Of a stretch of DNA of 64,000 nt, positions 7,671 to 17,224 are shown piece by piece. Under the pieces are notes generated by a model that was not told where the DNA came from, made no database searches, and was given only the letters and a program-made list of their open reading frames with translations. Origin of the DNA: Altibacter lentus (GTDB lineage: Bacteria > Bacteroidota > Bacteroidia > Flavobacteriales > Flavobacteriaceae); assembly GCF_000746845.1 (NCBI RefSeq), contig NZ_KN050846.1, forward strand, positions 503,394 through 567,393, in the 5' to 3' direction. Both the position numbers and the translations under genes were made by a program. Position 1 is the stretch's first letter. Each line of letters begins with the position of its first letter.

Positions 7671-8990
7671 ATGGCACAACTGGTAAAGGGAAGTAAAAAA
7701 TTATTGAACGCTTGGGCATTCTATGATTGGGCGAACTCGGTGTATAGTCTGGTAATCGCATCTGCGGTGTTCCCCATTTATTATCAAGCCTTGTTCAATG
7801 TGGCCAATGTTGAGACTGTCAACGTATTTGGCGGAGCCATTCGAAGCACCCCGCTAATTAGTTATACAACTGCTGCAGCATTTTTAATGGTTTCGATCAT
7901 ATCGCCTTTGCTTTCGGGTATTGCCGATTACGTAGGCAATAAGAAGGTTTTCATGAAGTTCTTTTGCTATTTGGGTGCCGTATCATGCATTGGCCTCTAT
8001 TTCTTCGATCTGGACCGAATCTATATAAGCTTAACATGCTATTTTTTCGGGTTGGTGGGATTTTGGGGAAGTCTGGTTTTTTATAATTCATATCTCCCGG
8101 ATGTCGCTTACAATGAACAACAGGACCGAATAAGTGCTAAAGGCTATTCCATGGGATATATTGGAAGCGTGCTATTGCTTATTTTTAATTTGGTCATGGT
8201 CATGATGCCTCAATATTTCGGATTAGGGGAGGGGGATGCGGCAAGTATGAAGGCGATGCGCATTTCGTTCATTACGGTAGGTGTTTGGTGGATCGCCTTT
8301 AGTCAGTATTCTTTTTACCATCTCCCCAAAGGTGTTTCCTCCGGACACAAGGTTACGCGAAGGGTACTGCTGAATGGATTTAGAGAACTGAGAAACGTAT
8401 ATCGCTCTCTTTCCGAAAACAGTACATTAAAACGTTATCTGGCTGCATTCTTTGTTTATAGCATGGCTGTACAAACCGTGATGCTGGTCGCAACATATTT
8501 TGGAGAGCAGGAAATCGCCTGGGGCGGAAATGATGAAAAGACCATTGGTTTGATCTCCAGCATTCTTATCATCCAGTTGGTAGCCGTAATAGGAGCGACC
8601 CTCACATCCCGAGCTTCCGAAAAATTTGGAAACATTGTCACACTGGTAGTTATCAATATTATTTGGGTAGGGATTTGTATCGTCGCTTATTTTGTAGAAA
8701 CACCTGTACGGTTCTATGCTACTGCAGGAGTGGTTGGATTAGTGATGGGAGGAATACAAGCATTGTCGCGTTCTACCTATTCAAAATTTTTACCGGAGAC
8801 CAAGGATACGACTTCCTATTTCAGTTTTTATGACGTCGCAGAAAAAATTGGAATTGTAATAGGGATGGTCATTTACGGCTTTATAGATCACATAACAGGG
8901 AGCATGCGCAATTCAGTATTGTTTTTAGTGGTCTTCTTTATTATTGGTGTTATTTTGCTTCTTCGAGTACCAAGAAAATCGATGAAATAA
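7671..8990 (+). CDS. MFS transporter, UMF1 (Atg22-like) family
   Basis: A 439-residue inner-membrane protein with about 12 hydrophobic segments. The N-terminus (LLNAWAFYDWANSVYSLVI) is the characteristic opening of the UMF1 family, the bacterial relatives of the yeast vacuolar effluxer Atg22. Further matches are the loop SPLLSGIADYVGNKK, an MFS motif A equivalent, and GGIQALSRSTYSKFLPE in the second half. The substrate is unknown; yeast Atg22 exports amino acids, but transfer of that role is inference. It starts 19 bases after the terminator of the preceding gene and is followed closely by a lipoprotein gene. Confidence 0.85.
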   Translation: MAQLVKGSKKLLNAWAFYDWANSVYSLVIASAVFPIYYQALFNVANVETVNVFGGAIRSTPLISYTTAAAFLMVSIISPLLSGIADYVGNKKVFMKFFCYLGAVSCIGLYFFDLDRIYISLTCYFFGLVGFWGSLVFYNSYLPDVAYNEQQDRISAKGYSMGYIGSVLLLIFNLVMVMMPQYFGLGEGDAASMKAMRISFITVGVWWIAFSQYSFYHLPKGVSSGHKVTRRVLLNGFRELRNVYRSLSENSTLKRYLAAFFVYSMAVQTVMLVATYFGEQEIAWGGNDEKTIGLISSILIIQLVAVIGATLTSRASEKFGNIVTLVVINIIWVGICIVAYFVETPVRFYATAGVVGLVMGGIQALSRSTYSKFLPETKDTTSYFSFYDVAEKIGIVIGMVIYGFIDHITGSMRNSVLFLVVFFIIGVILLLRVPRKSMK

Positions 8991-9040
8991 ACAATTTTTA
9001 CTTATGTTTGCGGTTATTACCTGAGAAAACTTACTTACTT

Positions 9041-10438
9041 ATGAAAAAATTTCAACTCTTAAATTGGTTGCTTGTTGCCTTTCTTGCTTTCCAATTTACT
9101 GCTTGTGATAACGAACCTTTGGAAGGTCAATTTGTGGACGATACCGTTGCTGAAGCGGAAGAAGGACAACTCATCTGTTCCGTCAACAACCAGGATTTCG
9201 CTTCGGAAACTTCTTCCGGGCTCCTTTCCGGAAATATTTTAGTGATCACTTCAACAAATGCCACAACGGGCGAGGTCGTAACACTCTCGGTCGCTGATCC
9301 TGCTGAAGGCACTTTTAGCCTTACCGCCGGACAGGGGACTCCTACCTTCGGTATGTATGCGCAATCCTCTAACGAAACAAATCCTTATATTTCATTTGCA
9401 GCCCTGGGTGGCACAGGAGAATTAACCATAACTAATCTGGATATGGAGGCACTCACCGTTTCAGGGACGTTTAGTTTTATCGGGGGGCGTTTTGCGCTGG
9501 ATGCCGATGGAAACCCTATTTTAGACGGAAGTGGAAATCCTGTTATAGAAAATGTAACCCTTTCAGACGGGGCTTTCAATAAGGTTGTTTTTACCATCGA
9601 AGACGGAGGGAACGGTAACCCTGAAGATGAATTTTATGCCGAAGTCGAAGGCGAGATCTTTGAGGACATCACGCTCACCATTACAGAGACCACCGTAGGC
9701 GGTTTTGACCTGTTAAACCTTGTAGCGATAGATACCACAGGGGCCACCATTCGTATTGATATACCAAAGGATCTTGGCGTGGGAACATTCGATTTCTTTA
9801 CAGGTATTTCAGACGGGACAAAATTAATAGCGATCTATAATGCGGGTACGGGAGGAGAAAACCTTTCTTCCTCCAATGGAAGCATCACCTTTACAGAGTT
9901 TGGAAATATCACCGGAAAACTGAAAGCTACCTTTTCCTTTACGGCTACAGATCCCTTAGGTTCAGATCCAACCGCGGTAAATATTGCGGAAGGAAGTTTT
10001 TCTGTGGATTATGTAGACAATAGTAGTCCTGTGACCAATGAAGTTAATGCTGAAGTGGATGGTGCTCCGTTTTCGGCAAGTCTTATAGATATTGTACAAA
10101 CTACTGTAAATGATATCCCTGTGATCTTTATTTCAGCCGAAGATGAGGCGAATACACAATTCATACGTCTTAATTTTCCTTCTTCCATCGAAGTAGGAAT
10201 GTATCCGCTGGTTCCGGCGATCATTGACGGCACCGAGAATGTTGGTCTGTTTATTCCAGACACGACCATGCCGCGCAATTTCAATTCCAGTGACGGAACC
10301 CTGGAGATCATTAGTTACGATACGGTTTCCGGAATTATTGAAGGACGCTTCCAGTTCACAGCTGAAGATTCAACAGGACAGGACCCTGCTATCTATGCGA
10401 TCACGAATGGCAGCTTTACAGTGCAGCTGAATCCTTAA
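9041..10438 (+). CDS. Lipoprotein with three repeated beta domains (DUF6252-like)
   Basis: A 465-residue secreted lipoprotein with lipobox FQFTAC, a lipidated Cys at about residue 22, followed by DNEPLEGQ. The mature part holds three related domains of about 130-140 residues, each opening with a version of a-x-V-d/n-G/N-x-x-F: LICSVNNQDFASE (near residue 45), FYAEVEGEIFEDI (near 200) and VNAEVDGAPFSAS (near 340). Each then has an alternating Thr/Ile pattern and closes with G-x-F-x-F. This layout matches the flavobacterial DUF6252-type lipoproteins, whose function is not known. The frame runs 11 codons further upstream from a TTG, but the ATG at 9041 begins the signal peptide. A strong terminator follows. 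Confidence 0.78.
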   Translation: MKKFQLLNWLLVAFLAFQFTACDNEPLEGQFVDDTVAEAEEGQLICSVNNQDFASETSSGLLSGNILVITSTNATTGEVVTLSVADPAEGTFSLTAGQGTPTFGMYAQSSNETNPYISFAALGGTGELTITNLDMEALTVSGTFSFIGGRFALDADGNPILDGSGNPVIENVTLSDGAFNKVVFTIEDGGNGNPEDEFYAEVEGEIFEDITLTITETTVGGFDLLNLVAIDTTGATIRIDIPKDLGVGTFDFFTGISDGTKLIAIYNAGTGGENLSSSNGSITFTEFGNITGKLKATFSFTATDPLGSDPTAVNIAEGSFSVDYVDNSSPVTNEVNAEVDGAPFSASLIDIVQTTVNDIPVIFISAEDEANTQFIRLNFPSSIEVGMYPLVPAIIDGTENVGLFIPDTTMPRNFNSSDGTLEIISYDTVSGIIEGRFQFTAEDSTGQDPAIYAITNGSFTVQLNP

Positions 10439-10457
10439 AACTGAAACTACATAAATA

Positions 10458-10487
10458 TAAAAAGCCTCCAACCGGAGGCTTTTTTTG
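10458..10487 (+). terminator. Bidirectional terminator between lipoprotein and head-GIN genes
   Basis: The stem AAAGCCTCC (10461-10469) / GGAGGCTTT (10474-10482) has loop AACC. T-runs lie on both strands, so it can also serve the minus-strand operon ending at 10503. Confidence 0.9.
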
Positions 10488-10502
10488 TTATAGTAACCCT
10501 AA

Positions 10503-11237
10503 TCACATTGATTTTATAGAGCCCGAACCGGACACTTTGGTATCGCTTTTAGAAGGATTTCCTGAATAGCGAATATCACCCGACCCGTTCACTCTGGCTT
10601 TTAAACTGTTGCTGGCCGTTACTTTGGCATCCCCGGAACCTGAAACAAAGGCCTCGGTGTTCAAGGCTACCAAATCCATTCCTTTAAAATCGCCACTGCC
10701 GCTTAGTTTTAGCTCCAGGTTGGTGGTACGACCGCTCAGGATCATATCACCAGAACCCGTGACTTTTGCATCCAGATTCTCGGTTTCCACATCGAGAATT
10801 ACATCTCCGGAGCCAATTACGGCCAATTCTAATCCGTTGCTGCGTATAGGGGCCTTTGTCTTCACATCACCGGAGCCAACCAACTCAATGGCACTGATAT
10901 CCTGAAATGGCACCGTGACACGAATTCCTTTTTTGGTTCGAAGCGCGACATTCTTTTCGGTGCGAATCACTAGCGTATTTCCATCTGTGACCTCTACAAT
11001 GATGTACTCATGCAGATTGTCGTCTGTGGTTACCGAAATAGTTCCTTCCGAACCACTTTCAAGATCAACGGACATAGAGCCTACTACCTTAATGGCATCA
11101 TACACTTGGGTGGTTCTTGTTTTGGTTGTGACATTTCCATTGCCTTCTACTTTTTTATTTCCCCACTGCGCAGTGGCTTCAGAAGTACTTAAAACAATAA
11201 GTAAACTGACTATTGCTAAATGTATTTGTTTTTTCAT
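10503..11237 (-). CDS. Secreted head GIN (DUF2807) beta-repeat protein
   Basis: A 244-residue exported protein with a signal peptide cleaved after about TAQ (residue 24). It then carries a series of short beta repeats containing GSGD: VGSGDV, IGSGDVI, TGSGDMI, SGSGDF, SGSGDA, NGSGDI and VSGSGSI. This is the putative autotransporter-adhesin head GIN domain (DUF2807), a right-handed beta-solenoid. It is the last gene of an ECF sigma factor operon, 22 bases after the preceding gene. Its target is unknown; a surface or periplasmic role under sigma-factor control is inference from the context. Confidence 0.85.
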   Translation of the reverse strand: MKKQIHLAIVSLLIVLSTSEATAQWGNKKVEGNGNVTTKTRTTQVYDAIKVVGSMSVDLESGSEGTISVTTDDNLHEYIIVEVTDGNTLVIRTEKNVALRTKKGIRVTVPFQDISAIELVGSGDVKTKAPIRSNGLELAVIGSGDVILDVETENLDAKVTGSGDMILSGRTTNLELKLSGSGDFKGMDLVALNTEAFVSGSGDAKVTASNSLKARVNGSGDIRYSGNPSKSDTKVSGSGSIKSM

Positions 11238-11259
11238 GGGTATCTGTTTTATGATTGGT

Positions 11260-12348
11260 TTATAACTTTCGGAAGGTCACGCCTCCATAATTTGAAATAA
11301 TATCTACTTTTTTACCGGAGCCGCGGCTTTTGTGATAACCTTCCAATGATTTACTGGTATAATCTTTATCGCTGCGAGTCACTGTTACATACTCTTCTCC
11401 TTTCACACTGGCGTACGACGTACGTACCACAAAATCAAAACTGTAATCACTATCGAAACCTAGTTTAATTCCGGTATAATCGGCGTTGATGGTCACATCT
11501 CCTGCGGAAGCGGTCAATCGCTCTATAGTGATACTGCCGTAGTCGGTGTTTAAGTTAAGTGAACCGCTTAAAGTTCCTAATTTATTGCTTACATAATCTC
11601 CTCTTCCGGTAATGTTTCGGGCCTTATCAATCACTACTTTCCCGTAATCGCAATTGTAATTGACATCTCTGGCCTCATGTATCTCGGAGTTGGTATAATC
11701 TGCCGTAAGTTCTATATCTCCTGCTTTATCAAGGGTGAAGCCCGAGTAGTCTGCATTAATCTTTCCACTCTTCATATATCCTATGGTAGATTTGTCGGTA
11801 TAATCAAAGTTCAAATAATTGTTTTCGCCTAAAAGCTCTCCCAAGATCAATTGTCCGTAATCGCAGTGTATCTTAGCATTCCCTTCCAGCCTATTTAGAT
11901 TAATAGTGCCGTAATCGTTGCTAAGGTCTACGCTGTTTGTCACAGGAACTTTCACGGTATAATTGACCTCCATGGAAACGTTATTATTCTTACTGCCCCA
12001 CCAGCTCCAGGAGTTTCCTTTCTTTTCACCAAAAATCGTTTTGGCTGAAACGAGAGATCCATTTCCTGAGAATTCTACAGTTATTTCGTCTAGTTTTTTC
12101 TGTGCCTGGCCTTCATCATCGCTGTTGGTGATAATGTGTACTTCGATCACGGTTCTGTTTTCGTTCCAGGTAACGATATCTAAGTTACCATAGGAATTAT
12201 TGATACGTAATCCCGCATTGGCATTGACCGTGAACTCTTTCTTCAAGGTCTTTTCTTTGGTGTATTTTCCTTTGAATTTGTCCGGATTGGCAAATATCAC
12301 CGCCGGAACGAGTAAAAGGAAGATAAGTGTTTTAAATGGTGCTTTCAT
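11260..12348 (-). CDS. Secreted DUF4097-like beta-repeat protein
   Basis: A 362-residue exported protein (signal peptide to about residue 20, VIFANPDK). It contains many short repeats around YG/YT: NSYGNLDI, NDYGTINL, CDYGQLIL, ADYSGFTL, ADYTNSEI, CDYGKVVI, TDYGSITI, ADYTGIKL and NYGGVTF. These are the turns of a beta-solenoid of the DUF4097/adhesin type, built on the same principle as the downstream head GIN protein. The start codon lies 17 bases inside the end of the anti-sigma gene, so translation is coupled. Genes of this type regularly follow ECF sigma/anti-sigma pairs in flavobacteria, which suggests envelope sensing or repair, but no activity is established. Confidence 0.8.
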   Translation of the reverse strand: MKAPFKTLIFLLLVPAVIFANPDKFKGKYTKEKTLKKEFTVNANAGLRINNSYGNLDIVTWNENRTVIEVHIITNSDDEGQAQKKLDEITVEFSGNGSLVSAKTIFGEKKGNSWSWWGSKNNNVSMEVNYTVKVPVTNSVDLSNDYGTINLNRLEGNAKIHCDYGQLILGELLGENNYLNFDYTDKSTIGYMKSGKINADYSGFTLDKAGDIELTADYTNSEIHEARDVNYNCDYGKVVIDKARNITGRGDYVSNKLGTLSGSLNLNTDYGSITIERLTASAGDVTINADYTGIKLGFDSDYSFDFVVRTSYASVKGEEYVTVTRSDKDYTSKSLEGYHKSRGSGKKVDIISNYGGVTFRKL

Positions 12349-12877
12349 GTTGTGTGTTATTTAGATTTTCAACTTCTTCTATGGTAGAGATCACTTGTTC
12401 CAAAAGGTCAATGCGGTTCTGAAAGTTAGAGATCATGGCGTAGATCACACGCTTGTCGTTGCCACTGGCAACAAGATCTTCTTTCAGCTTTGCATATTCA
12501 GTTTCAAGGATTTCCATTTGTGCCAAAGCATCGTCGACCAACGCTTTGGTTGCGGGCGTGGAATAGCTTTTCAACTTATCCAGTTCCTTATTGATGGTTG
12601 TGGTAAAAAAGGTCTGTGTTTGTTTCATTTCTGAAGAAACACTCGCCAGATCGGCTTCTTGTGCGGTACCGGGCATAAAGGTAAACCCAAATCCCAGGAG
12701 CACCACAATCGAAGCAGCAATTGACAACGGTTTCCACCACCTGTTCTCCTTCTTAGCAATGGGCTTAGAAGCTTCAAGGCGCTGTAAAAATCGCTTTTCA
12801 TGTCCCAATGGGGTGTCGTGTACATCGAAACGTCCTTGAGAATTGTCAAATGCTTTGGGTGTGTACTTAGTATTCAT
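12332..12877 (-). CDS. Anti-sigma factor-like membrane protein
   Basis: A 181-residue protein with one membrane segment near residues 50-68 (PLSIAASIVVLLGFGFTF). A hydrophilic, probably cytoplasmic N-terminus of about 48 residues precedes it. A helical, Lys/Glu-rich C-terminal domain (about residues 75-175), presumably periplasmic, follows. No zinc-binding HxxxCxxC motif is present, so it is not a classical ZAS anti-sigma. The call rests on topology and position: its start overlaps the end of the ECF sigma gene by 11 bases and its end overlaps the next gene by 17. I expect the N-terminus to bind the sigma factor. Confidence 0.7.
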   Translation of the reverse strand: MNTKYTPKAFDNSQGRFDVHDTPLGHEKRFLQRLEASKPIAKKENRWWKPLSIAASIVVLLGFGFTFMPGTAQEADLASVSSEMKQTQTFFTTTINKELDKLKSYSTPATKALVDDALAQMEILETEYAKLKEDLVASGNDKRVIYAMISNFQNRIDLLEQVISTIEEVENLNNTQHESTI

Positions 12878-13430
12878 AACTAATTAGTATTTTTTTTCGC
12901 AAACTCTCTTTAGCCCTTGAAATAAGGGTTCTGCAATTCGCATAACTTATATTTAATATCTCACAAAGCTCTTCATAATCGTACCCTTCAATAAAATGAA
13001 GCGTAAGAATCTCGCGATAGCTGTCGTGCAGTTGTTCCACGCAGGACAGCAACTGACTTACCTTTAGGCTGGTATAATCTTCTTCCGGCAAACCATCGGC
13101 AGTGCTGTCATCTTCTACCTCTATGAACGTGTGATCCGGAATAGAGGTGAACCGTTGCGACTTACGATATTGAGATATGCTGTTGTTAACCACGATACGC
13201 TTTAACCATGCTCCAAAAGAAGCGTCTCCTTTAAAGCTGGAAAGCTTCTCAAAAGCCGTAATGAACGATTCCTGCATGACATCCTCAGCTTCCGCAGCAT
13301 CTTTAACAATACGTAAGGAAGTATTAAACATGGCATGTTGATACCGGTTGTACACTTCCAGCTGTGCCAGTCTATTGCCTTCTTGACAAAGAGCGAGTAA
13401 CGAATCAATATTTTGTTTGGTTAGTATCAA
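12867..13430 (-). CDS. ECF RNA polymerase sigma factor
   Basis: A 187-residue extracytoplasmic-function sigma factor. Region 2 is at about residues 20-90, with DAAEAEDVMQESFITAF and the promoter-melting part SFGAWLKRIVVN. Region 4 is at about 120-185, ending in the helix-turn-helix YEELCEILNISYANCRTLISRAKESL. The start is a TTG at 13430; no ATG or GTG lies in frame between it and an upstream stop at 13443-13445. It heads a four-gene operon with overlapping genes: sigma, anti-sigma and two beta-solenoid proteins. Autoregulation is likely for this class but not demonstrated here. Confidence 0.9.
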   Translation of the reverse strand: MILTKQNIDSLLALCQEGNRLAQLEVYNRYQHAMFNTSLRIVKDAAEAEDVMQESFITAFEKLSSFKGDASFGAWLKRIVVNNSISQYRKSQRFTSIPDHTFIEVEDDSTADGLPEEDYTSLKVSQLLSCVEQLHDSYREILTLHFIEGYDYEELCEILNISYANCRTLISRAKESLRKKILISYEY

Positions 13431-13626
13431 AAAAACAATTGTTTAGTCTAAAGATGAACCAAGATACTATTTGTTACACTTGCGTGTAAAATAATTTCTG
13501 AATTCGCTTCGCTTCACTTTACTGAAAGATGGCATAACTCTTGAAATATACCGGTGAATTGATACGTGAAATGCCTGTTTATCAGTAGTATTTCAGAAAT
13601 TTTATACAAATATTAATATACATAAC

Positions 13627-13659
13627 ACATTGTAACCACTATTTTTAGTGACACAATGT
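13627..13659. promoter_or_regulatory. 33-bp palindrome directly upstream of lon
   Basis: The left arm ACATTGT-AAC-CACTA (13627-13641), loop TTTT and right arm TAGTG-AC-ACAATGT (13646-13659) give 12 paired positions with a small internal bulge, 13 bases before the lon ATG. It could be an operator for a dimeric regulator or an mRNA hairpin over the ribosome entry region. It does not match the CIRCE heat-shock operator. Confidence 0.5.
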
Positions 13660-13672
13660 CGGAAAATACACT

Positions 13673-16123
13673 ATGTCCAAAACAAAACTCACATCCATAG
13701 ACAGTCTGTCATTTCAAGATCTTAATGAAGATGCCGAATTGATCCCGTTAATGACGCCCGAAGACGAAGACGCCATGAATAAGGAGGACTTGCCGGAGAT
13801 ATTACCCATTCTTCCCCTTCGCAACACAGTACTTTTCCCGGGTGTAGTGATCCCGATCACGGCCGGACGCGATAAGTCGATCAAACTTATAAACGAAACC
13901 AATAACGGCACAAAGGTTATAGGGGTGGTTTCGCAGAAGGACGAAGACAAGGAAGAGCCGCAACTGCCGGATATTAATACCATTGGAACTGTTGCGCAGA
14001 TCCTGCGGGTGCTTAAAATGCCCGATGGGAACACTACCGTTATCATTCAAGGGAAGAAAAGATTTGAAGTGGCAGAAGTCCTTACTACAGATCCCTATAT
14101 GACCGCGACGATTCGCGAAGTGGCCGAAGCCCGCCCTGCAAAGGAGAATGAGGAATTTATTGCGATTATAGATTCTATCAAGGAAATGGCCCTAGAGATC
14201 ATTAAAGAAAGTCCTACCATTCCTTCGGAAGCTGCATTTGCTATCAAGAATATTGAAAGCAATTCGTTTCTTATCAATTTTGTTTCCTCCAATCTCAATA
14301 TTTCAGTTGCCGAAAAACAAAAACTGCTGGAGATCAATGACCTGAAGGAGCGTGCTTTGGAAACGCTTCGGTATATGAATATCGAAATTCAGAAGCTATC
14401 ACTACGACAGGACATTCAGTCGAAGGTGGAAAGTGATATCAGTCAGCAGCAACGCGAATATTTTCTGCATCAGCAAATGAAGACCATTCAGGAGGAACTT
14501 GGCGGGAATTCTTCCGAAGCAGAGATCGAAGAGATGCGTCAGAGAGGGAAGAAAAAGCAATGGAGCAAGGAGGTGGCAAAACACTTTGACAAGGAGTTGG
14601 CAAAACTACAGCGCATGAATCCGCAGGTGGCAGAGTTTAGCATACAGCGTAATTACCTAGATCTGTTGCTGGAGCTTCCGTGGAATGAATACAGTAAAGA
14701 TAAGTTTGATCTCAAGCGTGCACGTAAAATATTAGATAGAGACCATCACGGTCTGGACGATGTTAAACAGCGTATCATTGAATATTTGGCGGTGTTGAAA
14801 CTTCGTAACGACATGAAATCACCCATTCTTTGTCTCTACGGACCTCCCGGAGTTGGGAAGACCTCTCTCGGGAAATCGATCGCAGAGGCGCTAGGTCGTG
14901 AATATGTTCGAATGTCCCTGGGAGGACTGCGCGATGAAGCCGAGATTAGAGGTCATCGTAAAACCTACATTGGCGCAATGCCTGGCAGGATCATACAGAG
15001 TTTGAAGAAGGCAGGGACGAGCAATCCGGTTTTTGTACTGGATGAGATAGATAAATTGTCGGTAGGAAGTCAAGGAGATCCATCCTCGGCTATGCTGGAA
15101 GTGTTGGACCCTGAGCAGAATCATGCTTTTTACGATAATTTTCTGGAATTAGGTTTTGATCTTTCCAAGGTCATGTTTATTGCGACCTCAAACAGTCTTA
15201 GCACCATACAACCCGCTTTAAAGGACAGGATGGAGATCATTAATGTAACAGGTTATACCATTGAGGAAAAGGTAGAAATTGCCAAAAAACACCTCCTTCC
15301 GAAGCAATTAAAAGAACACGGTCTCACAAAAAAGGACCTTAGTATTGGAAAACCGCAATTAGAACAGATCGTGGAAGGATATACCCGGGAAAGCGGCGTA
15401 CGCGGACTCGAGAAACAGATTGCAAAAATGGTGCGCCATGCAGCCATGAAGCTCGCAATGGAAGAAGAATACGACCCGAAAGTCACCAAGGAACTTATTG
15501 TAGAGGTACTGGGGTCTCCAAAAATGCTTCGTGATAAATACGAGAACAACAATGTAGCCGGTGTGGTGACCGGTCTGGCATGGACGCGAGTAGGAGGGGA
15601 TATCCTTTTTATCGAATCGGCTTTGTCCAAAGGAAAAGGGCAATTGACCATGACCGGAAATCTTGGGAAAGTAATGAAAGAATCGGCGACCATAGCGCTG
15701 GAATTCATTAAATCGAATGCCAAAGAATTAAGCATAGACCCGGAAGTGTTTGAGAAATACAACGTACATATACACGTTCCTGAAGGTGCAACACCAAAAG
15801 ATGGCCCAAGCGCCGGAATTACCATGCTCACGTCCCTGGTATCCTTGTTCACACAACGAAAGGTGAAAAAGAGTATTGCCATGACAGGAGAGATCACATT
15901 ACGCGGTAAGGTACTTCCTGTGGGAGGAATCAAAGAAAAGATCTTGGCTGCTAAACGTGCCCACATCAAGGAAATCCTTCTTTGTGAAGAGAATCGCCGA
16001 GATATCGCTGAGATAAAACCGGAGTATTTAAAAGGACTTACCTTTCACTACGTCACCGATATGAGCGATGTGCTCGAGTTGGCTCTGACGAAGGAACAAG
16101 TAAAGAATGCAAAAAAATTATAG
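13673..16123 (+). CDS. lon: ATP-dependent protease Lon
   Basis: An 816-residue cytoplasmic ATP-dependent serine protease that degrades misfolded and regulatory proteins. Domains in order: a Bacteroidota-type acidic N-terminal leader of about 45 residues, the LON substrate-binding domain (about 45-245, starting [15 protein letters not shown]), a helical linker, the AAA+ module with Walker [14 protein letters not shown] near residue 388 and Walker [11 protein letters not shown], and the protease domain with catalytic Ser in [10 protein letters not shown] and Lys about 45 residues later in [13 protein letters not shown]. Length and motifs are complete. A 33-bp palindrome lies 13 bases upstream of the start. 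porQ follows after about 80 bases. Confidence 0.97.
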   Translation: MSKTKLTSIDSLSFQDLNEDAELIPLMTPEDEDAMNKEDLPEILPILPLRNTVLFPGVVIPITAGRDKSIKLINETNNGTKVIGVVSQKDEDKEEPQLPDINTIGTVAQILRVLKMPDGNTTVIIQGKKRFEVAEVLTTDPYMTATIREVAEARPAKENEEFIAIIDSIKEMALEIIKESPTIPSEAAFAIKNIESNSFLINFVSSNLNISVAEKQKLLEINDLKERALETLRYMNIEIQKLSLRQDIQSKVESDISQQQREYFLHQQMKTIQEELGGNSSEAEIEEMRQRGKKKQWSKEVAKHFDKELAKLQRMNPQVAEFSIQRNYLDLLLELPWNEYSKDKFDLKRARKILDRDHHGLDDVKQRIIEYLAVLKLRNDMKSPILCLYGPPGVGKTSLGKSIAEALGREYVRMSLGGLRDEAEIRGHRKTYIGAMPGRIIQSLKKAGTSNPVFVLDEIDKLSVGSQGDPSSAMLEVLDPEQNHAFYDNFLELGFDLSKVMFIATSNSLSTIQPALKDRMEIINVTGYTIEEKVEIAKKHLLPKQLKEHGLTKKDLSIGKPQLEQIVEGYTRESGVRGLEKQIAKMVRHAAMKLAMEEEYDPKVTKELIVEVLGSPKMLRDKYENNNVAGVVTGLAWTRVGGDILFIESALSKGKGQLTMTGNLGKVMKESATIALEFIKSNAKELSIDPEVFEKYNVHIHVPEGATPKDGPSAGITMLTSLVSLFTQRKVKKSIAMTGEITLRGKVLPVGGIKEKILAAKRAHIKEILLCEENRRDIAEIKPEYLKGLTFHYVTDMSDVLELALTKEQVKNAKKL

Positions 16124-16204
16124 CAGGGAATCATTTCGTGCCCTCCCGAAAATAAATTATACTTGCATTCGTTTTAAGTGTCAGGTAATGGTATCTCACA
16201 ACGC

Positions 16205-17224
16205 ATGATCCAAAAGGTATTCTTCGTATTGTTCTTATTGATAACTACTTCGGCGATCACGCAAGTAGGGGGACAGTCGACCTACCAATTTCTTAATTTG
16301 GTGAATTCACCCAGGCAAGCGGCGCTTGGAGGAAAAACAGTGACCAATTACGATTATGACCCTACACAGGGTCTTTTTAATCCAGCAGCGATCAATCCCG
16401 AAATGGACAATCAGTTGTCACTCAACTATTTCAATTATATTGGAGATGTAAATTACGGCAGTGCATCTTACGCATATCTGTGGGACCGACGCACGCAGGT
16501 GATCCATACTGGTGTTACCTATATTAACTACGGAAAGTTTGACGGTTACGACGAATTTGGGAACCCAACAAGTTCATTTAGCGGCGGCGAAGTGGCACTT
16601 TCGTTTGGACACGCCCGAAACATCGCATTTACAAATTTTCACGTAGGAGCCAATGTAAAATTTATTTCTTCTACACTGGAACAGTATTCCTCTTTTGGAG
16701 GCGCCATTGATATTGGTGTTATGTATGTATACGAAGACTGGGACCTTCATATTACAGGTGTAGCCCGAAATATAGGCACACAATTCACACCGTATAGCGT
16801 GGATTATGAACCCTTGCCTTTCGAATTGATCTTCGGAATTTCACAAACGCTTCAAAACATTCCAATCCGATGGCACTTCACTATGGAGAATATGCAGCAG
16901 TGGAAAGTGGCGTTTCCTAATCCCAACCAATCTGTAACCGACCTGGAAGGAAATACACAGGAAGAGAAGATCAATTTTATAGATCACGCATTTCGCCATG
17001 CCATTGTTGGGATCGAGATCTTTCCCGAAGGAGGTTTTAACCTGCGACTTGGATATAACCTGCGACGCGGGGAAGAATTGCGTATTTTAGAGAAAAGAGC
17101 TTTTTCCGGTTTGAGCGCCGGGTTTTCCCTTCGGTTGAACAAGTTGCGTTTTAGTTATTCCTATGTAAAATATAGTACAGCAGCTTCCACCAGTAATTTC
17201 GGATTAAATATTAACTTGCAGTAA
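16205..17224 (+). CDS. porQ: Type IX secretion system protein PorQ
   Basis: A 339-residue exported beta-barrel protein of the PorQ family, an outer-membrane component linked to type IX secretion and attachment of its cargo. The signal peptide is cleaved near residue 20 (ITQVGGQ). It is followed by QFLNLVNSPRQAALGGK, the conserved PorQ opening, and NPAAINPEMDNQLSLNYFNY. The lon-porQ-cmk order is one I know from flavobacteria and supports the call. The frame is open from a GTG at 16178, but the ATG at 16205 gives the cleaner signal peptide. The stop overlaps the cmk start as TAATG. Confidence 0.88.
   Translation: MIQKVFFVLFLLITTSAITQVGGQSTYQFLNLVNSPRQAALGGKTVTNYDYDPTQGLFNPAAINPEMDNQLSLNYFNYIGDVNYGSASYAYLWDRRTQVIHTGVTYINYGKFDGYDEFGNPTSSFSGGEVALSFGHARNIAFTNFHVGANVKFISSTLEQYSSFGGAIDIGVMYVYEDWDLHITGVARNIGTQFTPYSVDYEPLPFELIFGISQTLQNIPIRWHFTMENMQQWKVAFPNPNQSVTDLEGNTQEEKINFIDHAFRHAIVGIEIFPEGGFNLRLGYNLRRGEELRILEKRAFSGLSAGFSLRLNKLRFSYSYVKYSTAASTSNFGLNINLQ

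Noticed and set aside
13627-13659. CIRCE heat-shock operator
   Set aside because: Arms do not match the TTAGCACTC / GAGTGCTAA consensus; kept only as an unknown palindrome.
15253-15969. Minus-strand open frame of 238 codons opposite lon
   Set aside because: Antisense shadow of a fully conserved gene; low-complexity Ser/Phe-rich translation with no domain.
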